Part shown: positions 43,212 through 51,682 of the stretch, in pieces | How the letters are laid out: the number at the start of each line of letters is the position of its first letter | Position numbering within the stretch: position 1 is the stretch's first letter | NCBI GenBank assembly: GCA_963712835.1 | Contig: CAVQJJ010000005.1 | Location: forward strand, 1 to 64,000 | Length of the DNA: 64,000 nucleotides | Reading direction: 5' to 3' | DNA from: DATARH01 sp963712835 | Lineage (GTDB): Bacteria > Pseudomonadota > Alphaproteobacteria > ATCC43930 > CGMCC-115725 | Notes under the pieces: generated by a model | The model's database searches: none | What the model was told of the DNA's origin: nothing | The model's input: only the letters and a program-made list of their open reading frames with translations | Program-made: the position numbers and the translations under genes

Positions 43212-43478
43212 ATGAGCAAGACGATTACCCTGCGCGACGCCAATCAGGGTTTTTCGCGCTGCATTCGCGCAGTCGAAGCCGGTGAGGAATTCGTCATCAC
43301 CCGCAACGGCAAACCCGTCGCGAAACTGACTCCGGTCGGTGGGAAACGGGTATTGACTCCGGAGCAGCAAGCGGCACGGGCACGGACAATCCAACGGATG
43401 GAAAAGGGCTGGCCGCTCGGGACGGAACGTTTGAGCCGAGAAGAGCTGTATGACGAGATCATCGCGCGCAAGATCTGA
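43212..43478 (+). CDS. Phd/YefM-family antitoxin
   Basis: This encodes 88 residues from ATG 43212, just after the palindrome. The N-terminal DNA-binding/dimerisation part matches the family: TITLRDANQGFSRCIRAVEAGEEFVITRNGKPVAKLTPVG. The C-terminal tail (QRMEKGWPLGTERLSREELYDEI) is the likely toxin-binding segment. Its end overlaps the VapC-type toxin gene by 29 bases, so the two are translationally coupled. In the family it neutralises the toxin and represses its own promoter. Confidence 0.9.
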   Translation: MSKTITLRDANQGFSRCIRAVEAGEEFVITRNGKPVAKLTPVGGKRVLTPEQQAARARTIQRMEKGWPLGTERLSREELYDEIIARKI

Positions 43479-43932
43479 AACGCGTTTCTCGCTCGACGCC
43501 AATATCCTCGTCTATGCTCTCAATACCAACGGCGGAGCTCGCCATTTTGCCGCCAAGGAGATCGTCGACCAATCGATGGTCTTCGATTGCTGGCTGACGC
43601 TGCAGGCTGTTTCCGAATTTTATTCATCAGCTACCCGCAAGAGTCTTGTACCGTCAGCGGACGCGGCGGCACAGGTTCTTGATTGGCTGGAACTCTTCCC
43701 GACCGTTGCCGTCTCGCCTAGCGCCATTCGCCGCGCGCTAAGGGATAGTCTTGCTAGCCGCGCCTCCTACTGGGACGCGCTGTTGCTGGCTACCGCCGCT
43801 GAGGCCGGTTGCACCCTGGTGCTGTCAGAAGGTATGGCCGACGATGCGGTGCTGAGCGGAGTGCGTGTCCATAAGCCCTTTACTGCGGACGGCGTGCTCT
43901 CCGATCTGACACGGCAATTGCTCGACCTCTGA
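43450..43932 (+). CDS. PIN-domain toxin (VapC-type)
   Basis: This encodes 160 residues from ATG 43450, inside the antitoxin gene. The PIN acidic residues are present: Asp16 in SLDANILVYA, Glu56 in AVSEFY, Asp109 in SYWDALLLATA, and Asp131 in SEGMADDAVL. Such toxins cleave tRNA or other RNA with Mg2+. It pairs with a Phd/YefM antitoxin, a frequent VapC combination. It appears intact. Codon use is slightly less GC-biased than its neighbours, as often seen in mobile toxin-antitoxin modules. Confidence 0.9.
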   Translation: MTRSSRARSETRFSLDANILVYALNTNGGARHFAAKEIVDQSMVFDCWLTLQAVSEFYSSATRKSLVPSADAAAQVLDWLELFPTVAVSPSAIRRALRDSLASRASYWDALLLATAAEAGCTLVLSEGMADDAVLSGVRVHKPFTADGVLSDLTRQLLDL

Positions 43933-43954
43933 CCGGCACGCTAGCATCCGGCAC

Positions 43955-44884
43955 ATGGAAGACATCTACTGCTTTGCCGGCAATCCGCTCGACCGCGTCA
44001 GCGAACGCCGGCGCGACAAAGAATGGATCGCCACGCTGCTCGCCGCGCCCGAGAGCCGCGTCCTGCCGCTCTACGACCTGAAGCCGGCGATCCACGATAT
44101 GGAAAGCCCGGCGCTCGAATGGCAGCCGATCGAACCCTGGCGCGCGCGCATCGCCGACGGCGCGACCTGCATCTTTCTCGGTCTCGACGATGACCAGCGC
44201 GCCCATTTCGCCGTCGATGCGACCGGGGCGGACAGCGCCTCCAACGCCACCGCCGAGAATGTCGACGTGCGCACGCTAGCGCCGCTTGTGCCCTCGGGCG
44301 AGGCGGCGATCCTCGCCGAGGCGCGCTCGCTGATCGATTGGCACGCGCGCCATGGCTACTGCGCGCAGTGCGGCTCGCCGACCGATGTATCCTCGGCCGG
44401 CTGGACGCGGCGCTGTCCGAACTGCCGGGCGAGCCACTACCCGCGCTCCGACCCCGTGACAATCATGCTGGTGGTGCGCGGCGAACGCGCGCTCCTGGGC
44501 CGCAACCAGCGGCGGCCGGGACGGCGCTTCTCCTGTCTCGCCGGGTTCATGGAGCCGGGCGAGACACCGGAAGAGGCGGTGCGGCGCGAGGTGCGCGAGG
44601 AAAGCGGCGTCAAGGTCGGACGAGTGAAATACCTCGCCGCGCAGCCCTGGCCCTTTCCCTCGACCCTGATGATGGGGTTCCTCGCCGAAGGCATCAGCGA
44701 GGATATCACCATCGATCCCGAGGAAATCGCCGAGGCGCGCTGGTTCGAGCGCGCGGAAATTCGCGAGATGGTGGCGCGCGCGGCCAATGGCGAGGACGAT
44801 CCGAGCCGGATTTCGATCCCGCAGCCGCTGGCGATCGCGCACCATTTGTGCCGGCGCTGGTCGAACGGCCTCGATGAGGTTTGA
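43955..44884 (+). CDS. nudC: NADH pyrophosphatase / NAD-cap decapping hydrolase
   Basis: This encodes 309 residues from ATG 43955. A zinc ribbon (CAQCG and CPNC) sits in the middle; the Nudix box is GFMEPGETPEEAVRREVREESG; and the NudC-specific AAQPWPFPSTLMMGF follows. The N-terminal NUDIX-like domain (residues 1-120) fits full-length NudC. It hydrolyses NADH to NMNH and AMP and can remove NAD caps from RNA. It is followed closely by an ABC binding protein gene, without an obvious functional link. Confidence 0.94.
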   Translation: MEDIYCFAGNPLDRVSERRRDKEWIATLLAAPESRVLPLYDLKPAIHDMESPALEWQPIEPWRARIADGATCIFLGLDDDQRAHFAVDATGADSASNATAENVDVRTLAPLVPSGEAAILAEARSLIDWHARHGYCAQCGSPTDVSSAGWTRRCPNCRASHYPRSDPVTIMLVVRGERALLGRNQRRPGRRFSCLAGFMEPGETPEEAVRREVREESGVKVGRVKYLAAQPWPFPSTLMMGFLAEGISEDITIDPEEIAEARWFERAEIREMVARAANGEDDPSRISIPQPLAIAHHLCRRWSNGLDEV

Positions 44885-44900
44885 ACGAAAGGCCGGTTCG

Positions 44901-45683
44901 ATGCGCCGCAGCCTCTTGATCCTCGCGCTGGCGCTGGCCCTCGGCGGCACACCGGCAATGGCCGCCGACATCGCGGTGTTGAGCGCCGGCGCGATGCGCT
45001 CGGTGCTGCAGGAGCTGGTCACGCCCTTCGAGGGCGGCACGGGAAACCATGTCACCTTCACCTTCGGCACAGCCGGCGATGTCGAGAAGCGGCTGGAAGC
45101 GGGTGAGATCTTCGATGTCGCCGTAGCGACAAAACCGCGGATGCAAAAGCTCGAAACCGCCGGGACGATTGTTTCCGGCAGCGTCGTCGTGGTCGGCCGC
45201 TCGCCGCTGGCGCTTGCGGTTCACTCCGGAGCGCCCAAGCCCGACATCAGCTCGGTCGATGCCTTCAAGAAGGCGATGCTCGCCGCCAAGTCGATCGCCT
45301 ATACCGACCCCGCGAGCGGCGGCACCAGCGGCATCCACATGGCGAAGGTCGTGCGCGACCTCGGCATCGCCGATGACATCAAGGCGAAGACCAAGCTCAT
45401 CTCCGGCAAGCCCGGCGCGCCGCCGGCGGTGGGTGAGGCTGTCGCCCACGGCGAGGCCGAAATCGGGCTGCAGCCGATCAGCGAGCTGGCGAACGTCCCC
45501 GGCATCGACATTGTCGGCCCGATCCCCGAGCCGTTGCAGACCCCCGACCTCACTTATGCCGCCGGTCTGCCGAGCAAGGGGGGCAACCGCGAGGCGAGCA
45601 CGGCGCTGGTCAAGTTGCTCGTGAGCCCCGCCGGCGAAACGGTCGTCAAGTCAAAGGGGCTCATCCCCGGCGATGGCCGCTAG
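44901..45683 (+). CDS. Periplasmic substrate-binding protein (ModA-like)
   Basis: From ATG 44901 (AAAGG 9 nt upstream) this gives 260 residues. Signal peptide: MRRSLLILALALALGG then TPAMA-A. The mature domain resembles molybdate-type binding proteins: DIAVLSAGAMRSVLQELVTPFE, VTFTFGTAGDVEKRLEAGEIFDVAVATKP, and AGGNREASTALVKLLVSP-like text near the C-terminus. No modB/modC gene is present, so it is an orphan. The ligand could be an oxyanion or a small organic acid. It overlaps the following SDR gene by 11 bases. Confidence 0.85.
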   Translation: MRRSLLILALALALGGTPAMAADIAVLSAGAMRSVLQELVTPFEGGTGNHVTFTFGTAGDVEKRLEAGEIFDVAVATKPRMQKLETAGTIVSGSVVVVGRSPLALAVHSGAPKPDISSVDAFKKAMLAAKSIAYTDPASGGTSGIHMAKVVRDLGIADDIKAKTKLISGKPGAPPAVGEAVAHGEAEIGLQPISELANVPGIDIVGPIPEPLQTPDLTYAAGLPSKGGNREASTALVKLLVSPAGETVVKSKGLIPGDGR

Positions 45684-46536
45684 CGGCACCGGCGTCGCCA
45701 TCGTCACCGGCGCCAGCGCCGGCATCGGGCTTCATACCGCGCTCGGCCTGGCACGCGCAGGGATGCGTGTGGTCATGGTCGGGCGCAACCCCGAGCGCAT
45801 CGCAGCGGCGCGGAGGTTCGTCGCCAAACGGGCGTCGGACGCCGAGCTCGAGACCTCGATCGCCGATTTTTCCAGCCTCGACGAGGTCCGTGCGCTGGCG
45901 GCGGACATTCTCGCGCGATACGAGCGGATCGACGTGCTGGTCAACAACGCCGGGATGATCTCGCGGCGCTATGCGGTCTCGGCCGAGGGCTACGAGGTCA
46001 CGGTCGCGGTCAACCACCTCGCGCCGTTCCTGTTGACCCATCTGCTGCTCGATCGGTTGAAGGCGTCGGCGCAAGAGGGCAGACCGGGGCGGATCGTCAC
46101 CGTCGCCTCGCAGGCGCATCGCGGCGCCCGGCTCGATGCCGCGACGATGACGCACCCGGCGAACTGGACGCCGCTTTCGGCCTATGGACGCTCGAAGCTC
46201 GCCAACATCCTGTTCACCCGTGCGCTCGTGGAGCGCCTCGACCCCGCCATCGTCACCGCAAGCTGCCTGCATCCAGGGGTCATCGCCACCGATATCGGCG
46301 ACCGCGCCGGCACGATCGCCGGGCTCGGCTGGCGGCTCGCCAAGCTGTTTCTGCCCGGCCCGGACAAGGGCGCCGCGACCTCGATCTTTCTCGCCACCGT
46401 CGCCGACCCGACGCCGTTTCACGGCGCGTATGTCATCGGCAAAAGGATCGCCGAGCCTGACGCTGCGGCGCGCGACGACCGGCTCGCCGAGACGCTATGG
46501 CAGGAAAGCGCGCATTTGGTCGGGCTGCCCGCCTGA
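45673..46536 (+). CDS. Short-chain dehydrogenase/reductase
   Basis: This encodes 287 residues from ATG 45673, overlapping the previous stop. The classical SDR features are TGASAGIG at residues 13-20, NNAG in VLVNNAGMISRR, and the catalytic Tyr171 and Lys175 in YGRSK. A C-terminal extension (LGWRLAKLFLPGPDKGAATS) resembles retinol-dehydrogenase-like SDRs. It reduces or oxidises an unknown alcohol or ketone. Context with a ModA-like protein gives no clear pathway. Confidence 0.9.
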   Translation: MAASGTGVAIVTGASAGIGLHTALGLARAGMRVVMVGRNPERIAAARRFVAKRASDAELETSIADFSSLDEVRALAADILARYERIDVLVNNAGMISRRYAVSAEGYEVTVAVNHLAPFLLTHLLLDRLKASAQEGRPGRIVTVASQAHRGARLDAATMTHPANWTPLSAYGRSKLANILFTRALVERLDPAIVTASCLHPGVIATDIGDRAGTIAGLGWRLAKLFLPGPDKGAATSIFLATVADPTPFHGAYVIGKRIAEPDAAARDDRLAETLWQESAHLVGLPA

Positions 46537-46553
46537 TCAGCAACCTCTTGTCC

Positions 46554-46613
46554 CACACCGGCGAAAGCCGGTACCCATGGTTGAAATGGACCCCGGCATG
46601 CGCCGGGGTGGTG
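46554..46613. repeat. Palindromic intergenic repeat, family R3 (copy 2)
   Basis: The halves ACACCGGCGAAAGCCGGTAC and CGGCATGCGCCGGGGTGGTG face each other. It is similar to the element at 12011-12091 but degraded. It sits between the SDR and ABC binding protein genes. Confidence 0.7.
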
Positions 46614-46629
46614 GCGAGGCGGAAGCGTC

Positions 46630-48132
46630 ATGAAATATCTCGTCGGCTCGATCCTCATCGCTTTTGCCATGCTGGCGCCGGCGAGCGCCTCCGAATTGCG
46701 CATCGCGCTCGCCGAAGACCCCGATTTGCTCGACCCGGCGCAGGGCACCAGCTTTGTCGGCCGCGACGTCTTCGCGGCGATGTGCGACAAGCTGGTCGAC
46801 ATCGCCCCCGACATGAGCTTCGTGCCGCAGCTCGCGACCGCATGGAGCTGGTCGGACGACGGCAAAACGCTGATCCTCAAAATACGCGGCGGCGTCCTAT
46901 TCCAAGACGGCACTAAACTGGATGCCGCCGCAGTCAAGGCGAACCTCGACCGCTACCGCATGGCGCCCGAGTCGAAACGCAAGGCCGAGGTGAAGCCGAT
47001 CGCCAATGTCGTCGTAGTCGATGCACTGACCGTTCGTATCGAATTGTCGGCGCCCTACGCGCCGCTGCTGGCCGTGCTGGCCGACCGCGCCGGCATGATG
47101 ATGTCGCCGACCGCGCTCGCCGCGATGGGCGACAAGATCGCGACCAAGCCGGTCTGCGCCGGGCCCTTCAAATTTGTCGAGCGCGTGCCGCAGGAAAAGA
47201 TCGTGCTCGAGCGCTTCGACAAATACTGGAACCCCGGCCCCTATACGATCGACCGCGTCACCTATACGCCGGTGACGGATACGACGGTGCGGCTCGCCGG
47301 GCTGCGCTCGGGCGGGTTCGACATCGTGGAACGACTCGCGACGCACGATGTCGACGCGGTAAAGGGCGACCCGGCGCTGAGCTACGCCGAGATCACCGCG
47401 CTCGGCTATTACCTGATGTCGATCAACGTCGCGAACGGCCCGGCCGCCGACAACTCGCTCGGCAAAGACAAGCGGGTGCGCGAGGCGTTCGAACTGTCGA
47501 TCGACCGCAAAATCCTCAACGATGTCGTATTCGACGGGAAGTTTGTGCCGTCGAACCAGTTCGAGGCGCCCGGTTCGCGTTATTGGGATGCGGCGCATCC
47601 GGTGCCGTCGCGCGATGTCGCGGCGGCGAAAAAGCTTCTCGCGGAAGCCGGCGTGCCGCACCCCGCCTTCACGCTCACCGCCGGCACCGGCACCACCGAT
47701 CTACAGGTCGCGCAGACCCTGCAGGCAATGGCGGCGGAAGCCGGGTTCGATGTGAAAATCCAGGCCACCGAAGCCGCGACGATGGTGCAGAAGAACAGCG
47801 CCGGCGATTACCAGGCGGGTCTCGCGATCTGGAGCGGCCGGCCCGACCCGGACGGCAATATCGCGATCTGGATTGCCTGCGACGGGTTCCTCAACTGGGG
47901 CAAATACTGCAACGCCGATCTCGACAAGGACCTGGCGGCGGCGCGCGCCACGACCGACCCGGCAGCACGCGCCAAACTCTATGCGCAGGCCGCGGACATC
48001 TACCTCGCCGACCGGCCCGAGCTGGTGCTCTACCATTTCAAATGGATGTGGGGCCTCTCCCGCAAGGTCACCGGGTTCGTACCCAACCCGGACGGGCTGA
48101 TCCGCCTGGCGGGGATGAAGGTCGGCGGCTAG
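46630..48132 (+). CDS. ABC transporter substrate-binding protein, family 5 (peptide/organic-solute type)
   Basis: This encodes 500 residues from ATG 46630. Signal peptide: MKYLVGSILIAFAMLA with cleavage near ASA-S. The mature SBP_bac_5 features are LRIALAEDPDLLDPAQGTSF, LKIRGGVLFQDGTKLDAAAVK, GAPFKFVERVP-like text, and VREAFELSIDRKILNDVVFDG. It binds oligopeptides, nickel or other solutes in the periplasm. No permease genes follow. Its stop overlaps the end of the converging DprE2-like gene by three bases. Confidence 0.9.
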   Translation: MKYLVGSILIAFAMLAPASASELRIALAEDPDLLDPAQGTSFVGRDVFAAMCDKLVDIAPDMSFVPQLATAWSWSDDGKTLILKIRGGVLFQDGTKLDAAAVKANLDRYRMAPESKRKAEVKPIANVVVVDALTVRIELSAPYAPLLAVLADRAGMMMSPTALAAMGDKIATKPVCAGPFKFVERVPQEKIVLERFDKYWNPGPYTIDRVTYTPVTDTTVRLAGLRSGGFDIVERLATHDVDAVKGDPALSYAEITALGYYLMSINVANGPAADNSLGKDKRVREAFELSIDRKILNDVVFDGKFVPSNQFEAPGSRYWDAAHPVPSRDVAAAKKLLAEAGVPHPAFTLTAGTGTTDLQVAQTLQAMAAEAGFDVKIQATEAATMVQKNSAGDYQAGLAIWSGRPDPDGNIAIWIACDGFLNWGKYCNADLDKDLAAARATTDPAARAKLYAQAADIYLADRPELVLYHFKWMWGLSRKVTGFVPNPDGLIRLAGMKVGG

Positions 48133-48869
48133 ATATTCAGCCGGTTGAAAATCGGCGCTGGCAGCAAGCGGATCACCAGCATGATCCAGCGCCAGAACCA
48201 CGGCGCGTAGACTACCGGCCCGCCGCGCTCGGCGGCGCGGCGCACGACCTGAGCGACGGTTTCAGGGGTCGCCCATAAGAGGCCCTTACGATTGACGAAG
48301 CCCTCGGTCATCGGCGTGATGACCGGCCCCGGCTTAATGACGACCGCTCGGGGCCCGGCGTTCGCGAAGCGATGGGCGATGCCCTCGACCAGCGTCGCGA
48401 GCCCCGCCTTAGCCGCGCCGTAGACGAAATTGACGCGCCGGCCGCGATCGCCCGCCGCCGAACCCAGCACGACCAGGGACCCATGCCCTTGGCGCTCCAG
48501 CGCCTCGGCAGCAACGAGCACCCAGGCGGCTGCGCTGGTGAAATTGACCCGCAGGCTCGCCCGCGCCTCGCCGGGGTCGCGCTCGGCCGCTTTCTGGTCG
48601 CCAAGCACGCCATAGGCGAGCAGCACATGGTCGACCCCGCCCAGCGCCGCGGCAAAACCGGCAAAGGTCTCGGCGACATCGCCGTCGTCGGCGAGGTCGC
48701 GCATCGCGGTCTCGACCCGCGCCGCGCCGCGCAGCTTGAGATCGGCGGCGATCGCCGCAAGGCGCTCGGACTGCCGCGCAACCAGCAGCAAGTCCGCACC
48801 CTCGCCGGCATAAAGCCGCGCGGTTGCCTCGGCGATCGCCGCGGTCGCGCCGAGGATGACGACCTTCAT
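48129..48869 (-). CDS. SDR similar to decaprenylphosphoryl-2-keto-ribose reductase (DprE2-like)
   Basis: This encodes 246 residues from ATG 48869, overlapping the upstream gene by 4 bases (ATGA). It starts MKVVILGATAAIAEATARLYA, the DprE2-type nucleotide motif with Ala/Ile instead of the usual GxxxGIG, and has VYGAAKAGLATLVEGIAHRF with Tyr/Lys. A C-terminal hydrophobic stretch (WFWRWIMLVIRLLPAPIFNRL) suggests membrane association. With the next gene it probably epimerises a polyprenyl-phosphoryl pentose to the arabinose form for cell-envelope sugar transfer. The precise lipid substrate is inferred. Confidence 0.85.
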   Translation of the reverse strand: MKVVILGATAAIAEATARLYAGEGADLLLVARQSERLAAIAADLKLRGAARVETAMRDLADDGDVAETFAGFAAALGGVDHVLLAYGVLGDQKAAERDPGEARASLRVNFTSAAAWVLVAAEALERQGHGSLVVLGSAAGDRGRRVNFVYGAAKAGLATLVEGIAHRFANAGPRAVVIKPGPVITPMTEGFVNRKGLLWATPETVAQVVRRAAERGGPVVYAPWFWRWIMLVIRLLPAPIFNRLNI

Positions 48870-50200
48870 TGGCTCACCCGCTGCCAGAAGCCCGACGAAA
48901 AGCCGGGATCGACGTGCCGGGCGAAGTCCCGCCAGTTCGGATAGCCGGCTTGGAACATCTCGGCCGGGATGCGGCCGTCCTTCGCCGGGTAGAGCCGGCC
49001 GCGGGCCTCGCGCACGATCGCGTCGAGCCGCTCCATGAGCGATAGCGTCGAGGCGCCGCGATTGGCGAAATCCAGCGCCAGCGTCGTCCCGGGACGCGGA
49101 AACGACAGCATGCCCGGCGACGGCTTATCGCCGAACGTCTTCAGCACCGCGAGGAACGACCCTTCCCCCGACGCCGAGATCGCCTGCAGCATCGCCCTCG
49201 TGGCGTCGCGCGCGGCGTCCGGCGGCACCACCGATTGGTACTGGTAGAAACCGCGTCGGCCGTAAAGGCGGTTCCAGCCAGCGATCCGGTCGAGCGGGTA
49301 GAAGAAGGGTTCATAGGGCACGGTCGCCGGCCCCGCCTTGCGCCGGCCGTTGCGGTAATAAAGCTCGTTGAATGCCTTCACTGTCAGCCCGTTGAGCGCA
49401 GATCCCGGCAGGTCGAATGGCAGGCTCGGCCCGCGACGCGGCTTTTGTGCCACAAGCGGCCCAGTCGCAGCATGTCGCGCGCGGCTCAAGATTCCGCGGC
49501 CGAGCGCATCGCCGGCGGCCAGGCAATCGATCCAGGCGACGGTATAGTCGAACACGGCGTCGCTCTCCTCGGCGAGCGGGAAGAACCCGTCGAGCGAGGC
49601 AAAGGGAATGGTCTCGACCTCCATCATCGCGCTGGTAATCGGGATGGCCTCGATCTCGATCCAGGCGATGAGACCGGTGAGCCCGAGCCCGCCGATCGTC
49701 GCCGCGAATAACCCGCTATTGTCATCGGGGCCAAGCTCGACGGCAGTACCGTCCGAGCGCAACAGCCCGAGCCGGCGCACCCAGCACCCGATCGTGCCCG
49801 CGCGATGGTGGTTCTTGCCGTGCACATCGTTGGCGACCGCGCCACCCAAGGTCACAAACCGCGTCCCCGGCGTCACCGGCAGGAAAAAGCCACGCGGCAC
49901 CAAAATCCCGAGCAGCGCGTCCAACGACATCCCGGCGTCGGCGCGCAGAAGCCGCGTCTGCGGGTCGAAGGCGATGGCGCGGTCGAGGCCGGCCATATCG
50001 ATGACCGCGCCGTCGGGGTTGAGCCCGCTGTCGCCATAGGAGCGCCGCAGTCCGATCGCCAGCAGCTTGCGGCCGGCTTCGGTGCCTTCCTTGAGCAGCG
50101 CCGGCAATTCGTCGCGCCAATGCGGGCGCGCCACCGCGTGCCGCGCACGAAGCACGCGGCCCCAGGACACGAGATCGTCGCTCGGCACAAATCGCGTCAC
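48866..50200 (-). CDS. FAD-binding oxidoreductase similar to decaprenylphosphoryl-ribose oxidase (DprE1-like)
   Basis: This encodes 444 residues from ATG 50200. It has the VAO-type FAD domain: RRSYGDSGLNPDGAVIDMAGL, RFVTLGGAVANDVHGKNHH (the FAD-contacting His region), and GTIGCWVRRLGLLRSDG. The C-terminal substrate domain has FYQYQSVVPP and GSFLAVLKTFG. Where mycobacterial DprE1 has the Cys targeted by benzothiazinones (in ICVDF), this protein has ALDF, that is Ala. It oxidises the C2 of a polyprenyl-phosphoryl ribose; DprE2-like then reduces it. Confidence 0.87.
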   Translation of the reverse strand: MTRFVPSDDLVSWGRVLRARHAVARPHWRDELPALLKEGTEAGRKLLAIGLRRSYGDSGLNPDGAVIDMAGLDRAIAFDPQTRLLRADAGMSLDALLGILVPRGFFLPVTPGTRFVTLGGAVANDVHGKNHHRAGTIGCWVRRLGLLRSDGTAVELGPDDNSGLFAATIGGLGLTGLIAWIEIEAIPITSAMMEVETIPFASLDGFFPLAEESDAVFDYTVAWIDCLAAGDALGRGILSRARHAATGPLVAQKPRRGPSLPFDLPGSALNGLTVKAFNELYYRNGRRKAGPATVPYEPFFYPLDRIAGWNRLYGRRGFYQYQSVVPPDAARDATRAMLQAISASGEGSFLAVLKTFGDKPSPGMLSFPRPGTTLALDFANRGASTLSLMERLDAIVREARGRLYPAKDGRIPAEMFQAGYPNWRDFARHVDPGFSSGFWQRVSQ

Positions 50201-50660
50201 TCGGCGATGGTACAGGCGATATGGTTAACAAAACCGCTGCTCGGCGGCGTAAAAGCCCGACGAGTCCGCCGGCGCTCAGCGCCTCCAGCCTCAGATGGAT
50301 GTCGGTGAGGTGCCGGTCGACGGTGTCGCGAACCGGAGCGGTGGCCCTCCGCTTGCCGGCCGTGCCGCCGATAAAGACTTCATCCGGCGCGCCTTGGCGC
50401 GCAGCGCACTCCGCACGATATTCCAGGCTGTCGAAAAGCCCGAAATGCGGGAGAATTTTCGACCATACCGTGACGTTGCCCACCACGGCGTCAACCGATA
50501 TAATTTGGCTACTTACGATGGAAGCGTAAGTCGAGCTAATTTGAAAAACGGGGGTCACGTCAAATGGAAGCGCGACTGGTAGATCAATGCCATAATCATA
50601 TCGTACGTTGGCATTATCGCTCCGAATCTGACGAAGCGGGCACAATTGCAAGGATCATCG
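50201..50660. other. Gene-poor region, possible coding remnants
   Basis: About 460 bases with no confident gene. The minus strand (about 50510-50230) reads a plausible fragment (SLEYRAECAARQGAPDEVF, then VRDTVDRHLTDIHLRLEAL) that runs into the DprE1 gene, so it may be decayed coding DNA. A 7-bp inverted pair AATGCCA/TGGCATT sits at 50586-50615. The region is less GC-rich than its surroundings near 50500-50660. Confidence 0.35.
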
Positions 50661-50990
50661 ATGCCAAATTCGCTGGCTGTAAATAAGCCGCAAAAACAGC
50701 GTGAACATGGGCCGGGGCGGCCCTTTCAGAAGGACAATCGGGCAATCCGGCTGGGCGGCTGATGGGGTCGCGCAACGCCGCGGCGCAGCTCGACAGGGAG
50801 GCGGAGGCGCTGACCCGCAAGCCCGTCGAATCGGCGCCGGAGGGTGACCCGGCGCTGTTACGGCGTCTCGACGAGCCGGAGCCGCCTCCCCCGCCGCGGC
50901 GCTGGCGTCGCCCCGATCCGCGAGAGGTCTTTGTCGACAAGAAGCGGGCGATGGCCGCGCGGATACGCCTTCCACCGCCGCTGGCCCACG
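50661..50990 (+). pseudogene. Decayed DUF5681-like gene
   Basis: From ATG 50661 the frame reads MPNSLAVNKPQKQREHGPGR then PFQKDNRAIRLGG and stops at 50760-50762. A frame starting at ATG 50762 continues with GSRNAAAQLDREAEALTRKP then VESAPEGDPALLRRLDEPEP and, later, ARIRLPPPLA. Together these match the layout of DUF5681 proteins (a GRPF-x-G start, then GSRNAA, then EAEALTRKAxE). The core after about residue 55 is scrambled. DUF5681 genes are common near phage and mobile DNA, so this looks like a relic. The call is by pattern only. Confidence 0.55.
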
Positions 50991-51407
50991 CTTCGATGAT
51001 GGAGCCTTCGCCCATTACGTCTGCGGCCCCGGCGCGCGCGACGCCCCCGACCCGGCCCCGGCATGATGCGCGACACCCCCACCCCGGCCCTCCCCCATTC
51101 CAGGGGGAGGAAGCGCGCCAGCGTTTGCCATCCCCCGCCCCCTCCGATGGGTGGGCGGGGTGAGGTGAGGCAGCGGACATTCGCTCCCCATGCAAGGGGA
51201 GGAAGACCGACATGGCATCTTGCAAACTTGCCGCAGGTCCCTACCTACCCCATGTCGGCCCGGGTGGGTTCGGCTGACTGCCTCCTCGTTTCGGCCCTGG
51301 GCTTCGGCCTTCCCGGCCGGCGGTGTTTCCGTCCTCCGATCCCCTCCCGTGTCCGGTGCGTCGCGCTTCGGCGGACGGTCTGTGTCTATCAATTGGAGCT
51401 ATGGGTT
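50991..51407. other. Repeat-rich leader region before the cold-shock gene
   Basis: About 415 bases. Bases 51062-51180 contain CACCCCGGCCCTCCC, CCAGGGGGAGGAAGCG and GGTGGGCGGGGTGAGGTGAGG and resemble a degraded R1 element. From about 51250 on, the text probably holds the promoter and a long 5' leader of the cold-shock gene; such leaders often respond to temperature. I see no intact gene. Confidence 0.4.
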
Positions 51408-51614
51408 ATGGCTACCGGCAAAGTCAAATGGTTCAACGCGCAAAAGGGTTTCGGGTTTATCCAGCCGACCAGCGGCGGAGCGGACGTATTCGTCCACATC
51501 ACCGCGGTGGAGCGGGCCGGCATGGACGGCTTGCAGGAAGGCCAGACCTTGAGTTACGACCTTGAGCAGGGCCAGCGTGGCCGCGTTTCTGCGGTCAATC
51601 TGAAAGCCGAGTAA
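51408..51614 (+). CDS. Cold-shock protein (CspA family)
   Basis: This encodes 68 residues from ATG 51408 (GGAG about 9 nt upstream; ATG 51401 is out of frame). It is a single cold-shock domain: GKVKWFNAQKGFGFIQPTSG with RNP-1, and DVFVHITAVERAG with RNP-2. It binds single-stranded nucleic acid and acts as an RNA chaperone. A perfect terminator follows, so it is separate from infA. Confidence 0.95.
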   Translation: MATGKVKWFNAQKGFGFIQPTSGGADVFVHITAVERAGMDGLQEGQTLSYDLEQGQRGRVSAVNLKAE

Positions 51615-51628
51615 GGTCTCATGGCTGC

Positions 51629-51655
51629 GGGGGACGCTTTGGCGTCCCCCGTTTT
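51629..51655 (+). terminator. Rho-independent terminator after cold-shock gene
   Basis: A perfect 9-bp stem (GGGGGACGC with GCGTCCCCC) around TTTG is followed by GTTTT. It lies 14 bases after the cold-shock gene stop. Confidence 0.9.
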
Positions 51656-51682
51656 CCGAGAACTGAGAGAGGAGAACCGCTT

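Noticed and set aside
51015..51392. Minus-strand frame before the cold-shock gene
   Set aside because: It is repeat-derived and Pro/Arg/Gly-rich; no start signal or family.
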